Shown here: positions 1-11,901 of the stretch, piece after piece
How positions within the stretch are numbered: the first letter of the stretch is position 1
How the letters are laid out: every line of letters begins with the position of its first letter
Source: Laguncularia racemosa
Taxonomy: Eukaryota; Streptophyta; Magnoliopsida; Myrtales; Combretaceae
Direction of reading: 5' to 3'
NCBI GenBank assembly: GCA_037954665.1
Contig: JBBMOL010000228.1
Span: 744,001 to 808,000 of the forward strand
Length of the DNA: 64,000 nt
Position numbers and translations under genes: made by a program
The notes under the pieces: model-generated
What the model saw: only the letters and a program-made list of their open reading frames with translations
Database searches by the model: none
Told to the model about the DNA's origin: nothing

Positions 1-943
1 GTAGATCGACCCCGAAGTTATTTATAAATTAACCTCTTTTCTATTATTCTTGTATTGTGTTTTCCAACATGCACACTTATCATATTTTATAGGGCGATGG
101 ACAAACTCACTCAGACTTAGCTTGTAGGTTATCCATGGACCGACCTGAATCGGTGATGAGCTGGGTCAATGAATCCTATAGAAGACCGGCATCTTGAAGA
201 CCAATTTCTTTTATATATTTTTCATTTGTATGGACTATTTATGTTGTAATTATTTTGGAATATTTTTATTTCCTTGTAATTTTCATTTAGGACTAGTCAC
301 CTTAAAAGTGGTAAACTTGTAATTTTGACCACTTTTTAACCCTAGGAATAGCAAGTATAAATACTTGCTTAGAAGAGGGTTTGAGGAGGCCATATTTTGC
401 AGAACAAACTTAGCACTTTCACGTGTGGAATTAGGGTTCATCCTTAGTTCAAACCTCTTATCAATTTTAACCCAAGAATTGGAATTGTGGCGAGTGCGAT
501 AAAGTGGAATTGTGAGTCATATCGATTTCATCTTTGTTCTATGTTCATTTCTTCTCTAGTGAGTCATATCTACGGTAGATTTGAATCTTTCTTAGACATA
601 TTTGTGATTTTATTTCGTGGATAACAATCTTGTAAGATTGATTGTTCATTTGAGATTGAATACACTTTAGTGATTGGCATGAATTTGAGCTTGTGTGGGA
701 AGAGGGTACATCACGGTTTTGTGCTTTTCTTTTTCATCCATTTCACGTGTAATTCACTTGTTCTTATTGTTGATTAGTGAAATTAATCATTAGTGGAAGT
801 TAATTGAATCTTTGAACCATTGGATTTCATCAAAGTTCCCTTAGGGTCATGCAATTTCCTAGTTGATTGAATTGGTTTGTATGAGACTTGAGAATTGTTT
901 TCCTTGAGTCATTTGATTGTGCTTGAACTTGGTTTTGAGCACA
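1..943 (+). repeat. LTR-like repeat, left end outside the window
   Basis: This stretch looks like a plant LTR read on the plus strand. It has a TATA box (TATAAATA, 356-363) followed by a CAAG/TTGC-rich start region and the phrase AATTGTGGCGAGTGCGAT, then GTGAGTCATATC at about 511. The same order of landmarks occurs in 63396-64000 on the plus strand. On the minus strand it also occurs inside the LTRs at 52309-53135 and 55782-56607, so these belong to one related LTR group. The right end is set tentatively at TGAGCACA near 943. The left end is beyond base 1, so it cannot be said whether this is a solo LTR or part of a longer element. No coding frame in it resembles a protein. Confidence 0.5.
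356..363 (+). promoter_or_regulatory. TATA box of the left LTR-like repeat
   Basis: TATAAATA sits between CAAG and CTTGC at the place where LTR transcription normally starts. The matching box in the second copy is at 63751-63758. Confidence 0.45.
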
Positions 944-3900
944 TAAAAAAGGCAAATAAAATTTAAAGAAAAAACAACATGACATTGAAAGCCTTGTAAA
1001 GAAATGGAAGAGAACCCAACACAAACACGATGAAAATGGGAGAAAATCAATAAGCTTAAAGAAGAATAAAAAAAAAAAAGATGCTTACTTTGGCCAAGAA
1101 AGATGTTAATTATGGCTGGATTCAAGAACCTAAATCCTTCACGTCTCAAGATTCTCATAAAATATGGAAAAAATACATAAAGGGTCATCAATCAAGAATG
1201 TGTAGGTATTCGGCTACACGTGTGAGAGAACGTGGAATGGTATCGTGTTATGTTCTAAATGCACTTTTGAGCTATGAATCGAAGCTCATCTTCCTTACTA
1301 TATTTAGCTAGGGTTTTGCCTTCTTTTGCGATGCAAAGATAAAAGATATTATCTTTCTAAGAAACTATTAATGAGTATTCTCCAAAATACCAAAAGATCA
1401 AATCTTGCAATCAAACAAAAGATGGATTTCAATGATTTAGCATACACAATTTGATTTCATCATATTCTAATAATCCACCTTTTAGGTCTTATTCTAACCT
1501 GTAAATTTATCAAAACATCTTAATATGGTACTTGAAAGTGACATCATTATGCCATTCCTAAGATAGAATTAAGGTAAACCATATTTGAGATATGTACTTG
1601 TTTCTCTCAACATTATCATTGAATATCTATCCAAGGCCACCTATATAGCATAATGCTTCTTGCATAACTAGCTGATGATATAATCATACCATAAGTTCAT
1701 GCTTAACAAGTGACTTACACCTGTTAGACCTTGTGCAAAAAAATAAAAATAAAAATAAAAATTAAAACATCAATGCTCACCTTAGATGATTAATCATATG
1801 ACTTACCTAATTACCCTAATTATTGGGTGATGAGTAGCTCTTCTATTATGATTACAACCTATAACTAAACTAACATAAGTCTTAATAATTACACAAATTT
1901 AATAATATTAAATATAATAAAACACAGTAATCTACTAAAAAGAAAAGGAAACAAAAGCTTGATATCTTATGTCTATTAGCCTAACATCCTCAAAAGGTCC
2001 TAATATCCCCATAAGCCATTTCATTCTTTAGTACCTATACTTAAGGTCGGTAAAGCACTAGCCTCTCAGCTTCTAAAAAAGTAAAGTGAGTAAAAAAAAA
2101 AAATCTAAGAAATTAGTTTAAAGTACCACAATATTAAATACATAAAGTGAGACTATATTGAAAGTAAAAAAGATAGTCATACTTAAAATAACTGAGCTTT
2201 TAGCATCATGGTTTCTTACCAAACCTTTAGTGACACACAATTCGAGCTTTCAGCTTCCAAACTTGAGTAAACCTGACATGACCAACCTTGGCACTTAGTA
2301 GTAAACTTGCCGTTACACTTTGTGAACAAAATATTGATAGCTTATTACACTTGCACAATTTCAATACATGTTAAACTATTTCTATGCACTTATCACTTGC
2401 CACAAACAACTGGGGTGACCAATTCCCATAGGTTACAATTATTTGGCCAATGCATTAATTGTGGCACAAACTTATTACGTTAATTCAAAGATTATACTAC
2501 AAATTTACTGGACATGAGACATAACTTCCTTTACTTATGTTTCTTAGGGTTAGCATTAAGATTTTATTGAACATTATCTAACAAAAACCATACTAAAAAC
2601 AATTCAAAGACTAGTTACCACATAAATACATTTGGGTCATACAAATCATATAGATCATTCAAATTCACAAGTCTCACATCATACTAGTTTAGTCACATAT
2701 TAATGCCATCAATTCATGCTCTTAAACAACCCTTAATATTCAATTCACATTTCAAGTACAATAGCATTTAATGATAAGATTTAAATCTCATACTTGCATC
2801 ACATACTAGTGATATTAGTATGTTTAACCACTCACTACCAAGAAACATTCACACCATCAAACAACACACAATGCTATTCTATAAGCTTTAAAATCCTCAT
2901 GAGTCACTATTTGTGATTATACAAGGTTTAGCAGTTATCAAATGAGTGGTCTACATTATTCATCACATGCATGAAAATCAATTAAACTAGCAAAGTACTC
3001 ACATGATTGATAGACTAATAAAACCAACTAACCAACCAAAAGAGTCTCCAAGATCACTCCATGTTTACTGGATCACCAAAACATGCATTAACAAATTAGT
3101 ACTTCATGCACTCTCATAAAATTCAAGGTTTATTACTATTCACTTCTAGCTCTCCTTTCATATAGTGTTCAAATTACATGTCAATTGTTAATCACCCCAC
3201 ATTTTCCTTTTTGATTAGGCCAATTAGTATGCAAACAAGTGATAATTTACCCATAAGTGTTTACTTATCTTTTTAATGATACCAAAGATAATTCCATATT
3301 GTTCATTCTGCTATTACATGACTAAACACTGTGGGTTACAAAATAGATATTATACAATTTGGTAGCTTCTATAAAGTTTTACTACATTCTTATAAAGTTT
3401 AACAAATCTCAATGAAACCTTAATACAAAAAGTAGTATTTATGTGGTTTATAATAGTCATATGTTATGGTATATCCTATTTGGATTGATCCCTCCTATTA
3501 ACTTATTATAACTCTAGCAACCCCATTAAATCAACATTTCCAAGCAATTGTGTAAGAATATTTTAACTTGATTAAACAGAACTTGTTGGAAATTGCCAAT
3601 TTGCATGGAAAAATTCATGAAAAATAGTAAGCACATTCAATTTCTAAAATTCTTGTTTCCTAAATTCAATACGACCCATTAGAAGTCTAATAACTAGAAA
3701 TCAAATAGAAACTACAACATCTAATGGTTCTAATTTATGGTTTAATTTTCATTTACAATAAGGTAACTATTAAGGAATGCATATACACATTGTAAATTTC
3801 ACTTAAATAAAATCATAACATTAATCTACATGAGTAATTATTCTAGGAAACTAGGAATCATAATTTCCCAAGTTGATTTTATATTTTTAATAATTTAAGC

Positions 3901-4334
3901 AAAGTTCAGGCAGAATTGGGTGATTTGCGGTTGTTGGATCTAAGATGCTTCGTCAATTGTCACCCTTTGTTAGTTAGAATGGCTGCCTCCCAAAACCCTT
4001 AACTTTAGCTCAATTAAACAATAGCATCATGCTAGCCTTATGAACTACCACTGACCAAAACTAACTCTGTCTTTTTTTTCCCTTAATTTCCTTTTGATTT
4101 TTCTACTAAATTCTAATACCTTTTAATTTTCCTAGAGATTGATTGTGTGAGGTTACACGAGTTCAATTTTGGTGGGATAAGGGTTCGATGGTGAGAGGAA
4201 ATTGCTAAGAGGTTTTAGTCCTAGTTGATATCTCCTAAGATTTACTAGGTTAATCTCTCTCCTAACTCACACTTTGGCTTAAATACTCCATGTAGTTTTT
4301 GTCCACTTTTGCCCATTACACGTCTTACTATTTT
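944..4334. other. AT-rich DNA without a recognisable gene
   Basis: About 3.4 kb of AT-rich sequence. A 76-codon plus frame at 1081-1311 has no motif I recognise and is not supported as a gene. The texture of 1590-3900 (AT-rich, free of microsatellites, few long frames) and a TATA-like word on the minus strand near 4280 would fit an old long LTR on the minus strand, but I found no ends, PBS or PPT, so this is only a guess. The right edge is the 5-bp target duplication of the Ogre/Tat-like element. Confidence 0.4.
1350..1462. repeat. Local repeat copy shared with 13.98-14.30 kb
   Basis: The segment containing CCAAAAGATCAAATCTTGCA and GGATTTCAATGATTTAGCAT recurs twice, diverged, at about 14060-14140 and 14230-14290, on the other side of the 9.4 kb Ogre/Tat-like insertion. 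With that insertion removed, the three copies lie within roughly 4 kb. Confidence 0.5.
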
Positions 4335-4339
4335 ACTTA
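4335..4339. repeat. Target site duplication ACTTA, left copy
   Basis: ACTTA stands immediately before the LTR start at 4340 and is repeated exactly at 13726-13730 after the 3' LTR. A 5-bp duplication is the normal product of Ty3/Gypsy integration and fixes the element ends. Confidence 0.85.
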
Positions 4340-6145
4340 TGTAGACATCTCATTTTTCTCATATTTAGAATTTTTTAATAATAAATAAATAAATAAAAAT
4401 AATAAAAAATAATAGTAATAAAAAGGTTTGGTTTATAAATTAGTAAAAATAAAAAAAATAAAAAAACAAGTAATAAAAATTAATAATAATAAAATTTGCA
4501 ACAAGATTAAGGAAATATGGGTCTCTAAATCAAGTTCAAGGAAATCACGTGCATTGCACGTGATCTTCTTCTTCCCTAAGCAAAGCTGAAACCAAAAAAA
4601 AAAAAAAAATGAACATGATAACAAATCAAAACAAAAAAATATTGAAGTTTATCAAGTTTTGTTGTGAATCAACAAGAATACAACGAAAAGATTAATTTTT
4701 TGGATTAAATCCAAAAACATAATCAATCAAACAAACCGGATAAATCCAAAAAATAACTCTAATATAAGGGATTTACATCATTTTTTCAAATCGGGAGAAG
4801 ATAAAAATAAATCCCGATCATAGTTTAGATTTAAACTTATCAAATTCGATCTCACATACCTATAAATAAAGCCCGTTCTTTGGAGAGAGGAAGAGGTCGG
4901 AAAGTAAGGAAAGTAAAGAGAGGAGAAGATCATAGAAAAAAAGAAAGAAAAAGAAATAAACACCCACTGCTATGTTGCAACCCCCACAACCACCGATCTT
5001 AGCTGCAGTTAACATCGTGAACCGTCCGAACGTGGTTGATTTCCAAGTCGGCCCATGCCTAGGAAGCATCTCGACTCCTCACCTTGAGTTACCGTTCACT
5101 GGAGTACAACCAGTCGATTAAGTCTGTAGCAAGCTCATTGAACTGCACCAGCCCAAATTTAGCCCGAATCGAATCGAATTGTACCGACTTGCATCCAGGT
5201 TAGTGGTTTTCATGTTATATTTTTATTTTTATTATTATTATTAGTCTTAATTGATAATAATATTAGTAAATAAAAATAAAAAAAATAATAAATAAAAATA
5301 TTAAAAAATAGCAAAAAATGATAAAAGACATATGTTTAGGAATTTTTTTCTTTTATTATTGATAAAATTAGGTTTAGAATTTCTCTTTTGTGTTTATTTT
5401 AAAATTTTCTTAATTAAAGGTGTGAGTTTTTCTTTAAAAAATATATATATATGCATATAATGTTTTTTCATATAGAAAAATGATTTTTATGAAATAAAAT
5501 TTTAATTGATATTTTAAAAACTAAAGGGTTTTAGTTCTATTTTTCAAAATTAATAAATAAAGCTTATGCTTAGAAATTTCTTTAAATAAATTTAAATGGT
5601 AATAAACGTAAAGCTGGTATGTTTTCGTAATTAAAATTAACTAATCCACTAAAGTCTTATGAAAAGTGAACTACGACCTATTTGATCTCGAATAGCGGGT
5701 ACGTAGGCACCCTTATGGGGCAACTCTAAAAAGATAAAAAAAAATATTTTCAAAATCATTATTAGTATAATAGTTATATCATTCTTTCTAGTATTTTTTT
5801 ATGCTAAAAAAGATATTATAACATAATTCAGATTTTGGAAGGATAAGGTGGTAACTTTATGATTTTAATAGGATAGCTCTCGAGTTGAGAATCTCTGAAT
5901 TTTCTTTCTTCTTTCTTTCTTTTTTTTTTAAAAAAAGGGAGATTTCGTCGACTAGTTTTCTAGATTAGAATTAATCCTGCTTAATTAATTCTAATTCAAT
6001 AATTTTTCCCAATTCTAGTTAGGTGGCTACTCTAAATAAATAATAAAATTTCTAGTTTAAGTTGAGGAATTATATTTGATGAACATATGATTTAATATGA
6101 ATTGGATTAAGGAGATAATATAAAATTTTTAAATTAGACTCGACA
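4340..6145 (+). repeat. 5' LTR of the Ogre/Tat-like element
   Basis: An 1806-bp direct repeat of 11902-13725. It begins TGTAGACATC and ends CTCGACA, giving the usual TG...CA. A TATA box (TATAAATA) lies at 4861-4868. It is rich in ATAAATAAATAAA-type runs. Small open frames on the minus strand inside it are by-products of the purine-rich plus strand and are not genes. Confidence 0.85.
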
Positions 6146-6148
6146 TAA

Positions 6149-6166
6149 TGGCGACTCCACTAGGGA
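6149..6166 (+). promoter_or_regulatory. Primer binding site, tRNA-Arg type
   Basis: TGGCGACTCCACTAGGGA begins three bases after the 5' LTR. Ogre/Tat elements are known for a PBS of this form complementary to the 3' end of a tRNA-Arg. The A in CTAGGG appears to be a change from the usual CTGGGG. Confidence 0.75.
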
Positions 6167-6683
6167 GTCATAGTGGGCTAGTCACATAAACCTTCTGAAA
6201 TCATCATTTCTAGATATCTTTAATTAGCTCTTATGTTGTAAAATATCATTTGCACTAATGTTTGTATCTACTCATGATCTAGGGATTTAATAAAGTTTAG
6301 TTTGTTTTTTATTGAGTTTTCGTGCATGCAATCGTGTGATTAAATGTGATTAGACCTAAGCCATTTTAAGACCTTAGGATGGGGAGCCATTGTGTATGTT
6401 CTGGGTGAAGTGAAATATTCACCGCTCGAGACTGATTAGGCTACCCCACCCAATGCTTTGACATGGCCTGAGATCTATTTCTTTGAAAATGTGGGAGGCC
6501 ATAGAGCTTGGGAACCTTTAGAACCCACCTTTTTGCATACATGAAGTCATGAACTAGCAAATGATTAACGATGTGATTTCTTTCTTTAGGGTTTAGATGC
6601 AATCGCTTGTAAAAGAGTTTTTATTGTGTTTTGCAAGACATTTGTTTATAATTTGAAAATTTTATTTATTGTAATCTTATTAG

Positions 6684-8189
6684 ATGACCAGCGTTGTAAT
6701 TGACCACCTCTTTCGCAAAGAAATCTGGGTTTGTAAACCTTTGGATCCTAAACTGGTATTGGACCATTGGTTCACCTTATACAGCCCTAAAGAGCAAACC
6801 TTCATCTGAAGAAAAATAGGGCCCATTCTCTTGCTGATGAAAATGGATGTCAATTTACCTTTAATTCGGGCTATATCACACCTCTAGGAAATTGAGCCCA
6901 TGGCTTTTTTTATTAGGCTACACGAGATCACACCAACCGTAGAAGAATATACTTAGCTTCTCCAGGCCCCTCCACTTTCCCATGGGGTGTATGTGCTAGA
7001 TCTAGAAGCTGGGCCAGCAAGCATCTTTAGCAAGCTTCTAGGAGTTTGCAAAGCAATGATTAACTGAGCATTGGAAAGCAACAACAGGTATTGCCTTCGA
7101 ATGGATGAATTGGAAGCTTGGTTTGTGGCTCGATGTGATGATGGGAGTAAGAAGGACATCTTATGTGGAGATCCTAAGAGTTATAGACAAAGATGGGTTT
7201 ATGCTTTTATCTTAATAGCATTTGCAACCATCTTCTTCCCTACTGGGATTTTCCACATTCATTATAGAGTCCCGAAATTGGTATTCCATTTCTTGGAAGG
7301 GAAATCTTACATCTTAGCCCTACTAGCTGAGTAGATTCGAAACCTAAATTTCGTAAAGAAGAAGGGTCATGGAATTCTCTGCTCGAACATCACCCTCATC
7401 CTAATCTGGTTCGTAAGCTATCTCAAGTGTTTTAGGCTAAACATGGTTAGGAAATCATTAGCCCAACAAGTAGATCTCATAGATTCTTGCATAGAGAGGA
7501 TGAAGTTGCTAGACGATCTTTCTAGCCACAGTTGGGCGAAAGTGCTCAAAGGTTTCAGTGCTAATGATATTCTGTGGACCACTAGGTGAAGCTGCTGCAA
7601 TAAGGTTATCCTAATGTACGGGAACTTTCAAGCTGTTCCATTGATCGGGCTTAATGGGTGCACAGGCTATCATCTAAATTCAGTGGTCCGTTAATTCGGC
7701 ACTATTCAAGATATAGTTTACAGACCATCATTGGAAAGAATCACATTTGAATACTAAGACTTGAGCATGTTAGTGGTTGAGAAAATCACTAAGTTAGCAA
7801 AGGTCAAAGCCTTATGGGAAGCCCGGATTGAGAGTCCCAATATAGACCTCAGAGATTTGCGAGCTACTAGAGATTTTGTGATCAACCGGCTATATCAAAC
7901 AAGAGAAATGGTGTATCAAGTGTTAGATGTCACCTAGCTTACACCAAACAACCCAAGTCCAGAAATAAAAACCTATATAGAACAAGTCAGGGCTCGGATA
8001 GAGGTCCATTTTGAGACTGCAGACAATAAGAAGGATGTATGAAAGAGTAGATTTAAGGAATCTAACTAGAGAAACAAAGCATTGGAAGCCCAGTTAGAGA
8101 AGACTCAAGCGAGGGTTAAAGCATTAGAAGCCATCATCAATAGGGAGTCAACACCTACGCAGCCAAAGAGGAAGAAGCTTAGAAATTAG
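6684..8189 (+). pseudogene. Decayed Ogre/Tat ORF1-like frame (plant-mobile-domain-like)
   Basis: From ATG 6684 to TAG 8187-8189 one reading frame of 501 codons can be followed without any insertion or deletion, but it is broken by eleven in-frame stops (at 6807, 6885, 6954, 7065, 7332, 7587, 7692, 7755, 7935, 8040 and 8067). The N-terminal part has HEITPTVEEY followed by a leucine-rich stretch, a pattern I associate with the domain found in Ogre/Tat ORF1 and plant-mobile-domain proteins. The longest intact piece (7071-7334) has a hydrophobic segment with YRQRWVYAFILIAFATIFF. The C-terminus is charged and heptad-like (EAQLEKTQARVKALEAII), probably a coiled coil, and ends in a basic tail. It lies between PBS and repeats, where Ogre ORF1 is expected. 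The function of ORF1 is unknown to me. Nothing intact can be translated today. Confidence 0.7.
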
Positions 8190-9090
8190 GAAGTTAGATT
8201 ATATCATTCTTTTCTTATGTTTTTAATAAAAGCACTAAACTCCAAGTTTGTAATATTAATAAAATTTTAGTATTATTACATCATTAATTAAATGCTGGTT
8301 ATTTTGCATCCATGTGAGCATCTTGTTTGCATATTTACTAAAAAATAATAACAATAAAGAAAAGAATAAAGTCAAGAAAATTGAAAAGTTGTTAACAATA
8401 AGAGATCCTTTCAAGGTCCTAAAAGTTGCTTTTGAATGGTTAGCTTAACCCAAGACCCACAATCACTTACTCTGAACATAAAGCTAAAGACCTCCATAAT
8501 CTGCTCTCAATTTGAAAGACCCCATTCACTTCAAAAGGTCTCCTTATATGTTGATTTAACCTCGAAACACAATACCTTCCAACTCTCTCCAATCCTGAGG
8601 GTTACACTTGAACTTTCTTTCCATCAAGAGTTATATAAAATAGACACAAAGACAATTAATTTGGGGACACATTTTCGAAGTGACTATGGTCAATTACCAA
8701 CAAGGGCATAAAGAAGACTATCATAACTAGCTAAGTCTTGGGTAACTAAATTCCCAAGAGAGTCAAGTTAAGACTAAATCACTTGACAGGGGCACATAAC
8801 TCCCAAAGACATCATGAGACATGGTGAATATGGGCAAATTTGGTAAAGTGGAAGGATATCTCATTTGTTCGAGTGATTTAGGATGATAAGAGGTAAACTA
8901 CAACCTAAACACTAACCCTTAAACACTCGAGAGTTAAGTGTTATTAATGTGAGGTTTTTGACTCATTCCTTAAAAGAGGTCTATTTTGAATTTGATACGT
9001 TAATCAAAATAATGTTAGGCATTCATTTTTGCTATCTTAAACACAATAATCCTTCTCTAACCCCATTTGAGCTTATATAAAAAGAGTTTC
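8190..9090 (+). other. Non-coding interior of the Ogre/Tat-like element
   Basis: About 0.9 kb after the ORF1-like stop. One 91-codon frame (8436-8711) shows no retrotransposon motif. In a full element gag would be expected about here; no CCHC knuckle or gag motif is visible. Confidence 0.5.
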
Positions 9091-9981
9091 AAATTTTAAC
9101 CATGTTGAGAACTACCCTACAATAGGATGATTAAGAAGATAAGGACATCAATCAAGAAAAAAGGAATTAACTAAATAGTGCTTGCCCTAGTTGTAACAAT
9201 TTAAGGGTAATTTTTATCGTGGATAATTTATTTCTTTTGATGAAGAGAAAGTCTACATTTTGAAAAAACACACATGACCCACAAGAGATTATCACTATTA
9301 GGCTCAAAAGAAAAGGAAAAAAGATGGAAAAAGAAAATGAAAGAAAAAGAAAGAAAAGAAAAAGAAAAGAAAAGAAATGAGAAAAGCCCGAGAATGTGGT
9401 TAAACTTATACACAATAAAAAAGCCCAACAATACTTGAAAATACCAAGACCAAATACAAGAACCCAAACATTATGGCTAAAAAATATACCGCCCTTCTTT
9501 GAAAACTTCTCCAAATCATTGAAAATAATTTATCTTAAACAAATTTTAACCATGTTGAGAACTACCCTACAATGGGATGATTAAGAAGATAAGGACATCA
9601 ATCAAGATAAAAGGAATTAACTAAATAGTGCTTGCCCTAGTTGCAACAATTTAAGGGTAATTTTTATCGTGGATAATTTATTTCTTTTGATGAAGAAAAG
9701 TCTACATTTTGAAAAAACACACATGACCCACAAGAGATTATCACTATTAGGCTCAAAAGAAAAGGAAAAAAGATGGAAAAAGAAAATGAAAGAAAAAGAA
9801 AGAAAAGAAAATAAATGAGAAAAGCCCGAGAATGTGGTTAAACTTATACACAATAAAAAAGCCTAACAATACTTGAAAATACCAAGACCAAATAAAAGAA
9901 CCCAAACATTACAGCTAAAAAATATACCACCCTTCTTTGAAGACTTCTCCAAATCATTGAAAATAATTTATCTTAAGCAAA
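9091..9981 (+). repeat. Two tandem copies of a 450-bp unit
   Basis: Copy 1 is 9091-9540 and copy 2 is 9541 to about 9981. Both begin AAATTTTAACCATGTTGAGA exactly 450 bases apart and both end near TATCTTAARC. Each contains a long purine run of the GAAAAAGAAAGAAAAG type. Copies differ by scattered substitutions and small length changes in the purine run. Open frames on either strand here are repeat by-products. Confidence 0.85.
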
Positions 9982-10760
9982 AATTGTTAGGGTAAGTGCT
10001 ATTCTAGTTTTTCTTAAGGTTTCTTGACATGTAAACCCAGGCTGAAATGATGTTTTTTTTTTTTTTTTCAAAATAAAACCTTGGCATTGATACTTTTTTG
10101 AAACCAAAAGCCTATTGCATTATAAGTCCCAAAAAGGCCTAACAGGTTGATCAAAGCGTATTACTTATAAGAAAGACCATAATTTTTGGAATAAAAGTCA
10201 AGAGTGACATCTAAACCGAGAGATTGTAAGAAAGTCCTCTTAGATTAAACCAATTAAGAAAGAGATATTTGTTTCCAAATGGAAGGAGGGAATTTAAAGT
10301 TATTCTTTATTTAGCGTTGTTTAGCCTAAATTTTAAATATTGATGCCCCTAAGATGTAGATATAAGTCTTAATTATAAGAAACTCCTCAAGAGATGATTG
10401 ACTAAACTAAGACAGTACTTTTTTTCCAAGATTAAACCAAATCCTCCAAGCAAAATGAGGCAAAAGAGTAAGTGATTATTGAGTAATAGGATTGGCCTGC
10501 CCTTTATTTGTATTTTTAGGAGCCCTTGTCCTACTCTTTACTTATTAGCAATGCTTAAAATATATATATATATATTTCTTTTAGAGAAGAAAGAGGAAAA
10601 TTTTCAAAGTTTGCTAGAAAACACTTTGCCACCTTATCTTTAAGTTTCAAAAGAACATTTGTCTTGAAAATTTTTAGAAAAATTTTAGTTATCATTTGTT
10701 TAAAAGTCTTAGGTCATTCTAAATTTAGAAACTCTTGACCATTATCGGAAAAAAAAGATT
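9982..10760 (+). other. Non-coding interior between the two repeat blocks
   Basis: AT-rich sequence with a T run at about 10050 and an (AT)n stretch at 10559-10575. No coding motif seen. Confidence 0.5.
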
Positions 10761-10764
10761 CTCA

Positions 10765-11665
10765 CTTAGGAATTCATTCATACTATCGATTAGTTATCCT
10801 ACAATGGGGCACCTTCCTAGACATACTCTCTTAGGGTTGCAAGTCCAAAGAGATGCTTCCCACTGTCAGATAGCCCACATTAGAATACTTCCCCAAACTT
10901 TCTCTCTCAAGGTTGCAAGATTTAAAAGTTGCTTCCGACTATTAGTTAGTTAGCCCATAATGAGGCACTTTCCTAAATAAACTCTCCTTTAAAGGTTGCT
11001 AGTTTAGTGAAACGCTTCTTATCATCGATTAGTCAACTCATAAGAGCATTTTTTCTAGATAATCTCTTTTTAAGGTTGTTAATCTAATGAAACGCTTCCC
11101 ATCATCGATTAGTTAACTCATAAGAGCACTTTTCTAGATAATTTCCTTTTTTAAGGTTGCTAGTCTGGTGGGACGCTTTTTATCATCGATTAGTCAGCTT
11201 ATAAGAGCACTTTTATGAATAATTTCGTTTTTAAGGTTGCTAGTTTAGTGAAACGCTTCCCATCATCGATTAGTTAGCTTATAAAAGAACTTTTTTAGAT
11301 GATTTCTTTAAGGTTGCTAGTCTTGTAAGACGCTTCCTATTATCAGTTAGCTAGCTCATAAGAGCATTTTCCTAAACAATCTCTTCTTTAAGTTTGCTAG
11401 TCCTATAAGATGCTTCCTATTATCAGTTAGTTAGCCCATAAGAGTGCTTTCCTAAACAATTTCTTCTTTAAGGTTGCTAGTCCTGTAAGACGCTTCTTAT
11501 TATCAGTTAGTTAGCTCATAATGACACATTCCTAAACAATCTCTCTTTAAGGTTGTTAGTTTAATGAGACGCTTCCTATCATTGATTAGTTAGCTCATAA
11601 GAGCACTTTTTTAGATGATCTCTCCCTCTGGGTTGTTAGTCTGGTAAGATGTTTCTTGTCTAAGA
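10765..11665 (+). repeat. Array of about eleven diverged units of roughly 80 bp
   Basis: The word AAGGTTGCTAGTYTRGTRAR followed by CGCTTC..ATCATCGATTAGT recurs with starts near 10836, 10910, 10994, 11072, 11154, 11235, 11309, 11390, 11470, 11550 and 11630, giving a spacing of about 74-84 bases. Units 3-6 and units 7-9 form two more similar subgroups (TCATCGATTAGT versus TTATCAGTTAGY), suggesting stepwise amplification. The array lies in the 3' untranslated part, shortly before the PPT. Ogre/Tat 3' regions are known to carry such tandem arrays and have been proposed as a source of satellite DNA. Confidence 0.85.
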
Positions 11666-11887
11666 CTACTCCCTAAGAAGTATTAATCATCATAAAGTAA
11701 TTATCTTCTTTTACAACATGGGATTGTTAGCTCGTGAAGCATTTTCCTTACTTAAAATTTTGGTCAGATAACTCCCTAGTGAATCCAGGTTTGGATAGCC
11801 AGCTGATTATAGCGTTATCTATCATTTCTCTTAGGCAAAAATGGTGTATTTTTTGTTTTTATAGCTAAGTTTTTCCAAATTTTACTA

Positions 11888-11901
11888 CAAAGAGGAGCAG
11901 C
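11888..11901 (+). promoter_or_regulatory. Polypurine tract of the Ogre/Tat-like element
   Basis: The purine-rich ACAAAGAGGAGCAGC ends directly at the 3' LTR start, where plus-strand priming takes place. Confidence 0.7.

Noticed and set aside
1081..1311. 76-codon plus frame with a good ATG
   Set aside because: No motif, no neighbour and composition like the surrounding non-coding DNA; length is within chance for this size of window.
4433..5069. Small minus-strand frames rich in F, L and I
   Set aside because: They lie in the LTR and come from A-rich plus-strand runs; equivalents appear in the second LTR at 11938-12653.
9167..9853. Hydrophobic minus-strand frames with apparent membrane segments
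   Set aside because: They are translations of the GAAAAAGAAAG purine run on the opposite strand, repeated with the 450-bp duplication.
10765..11665. Possible CRISPR-like array of regular repeats
   Set aside because: Units are adjacent and diverged without unique spacers, lie inside a plant LTR element and the whole context is eukaryotic.
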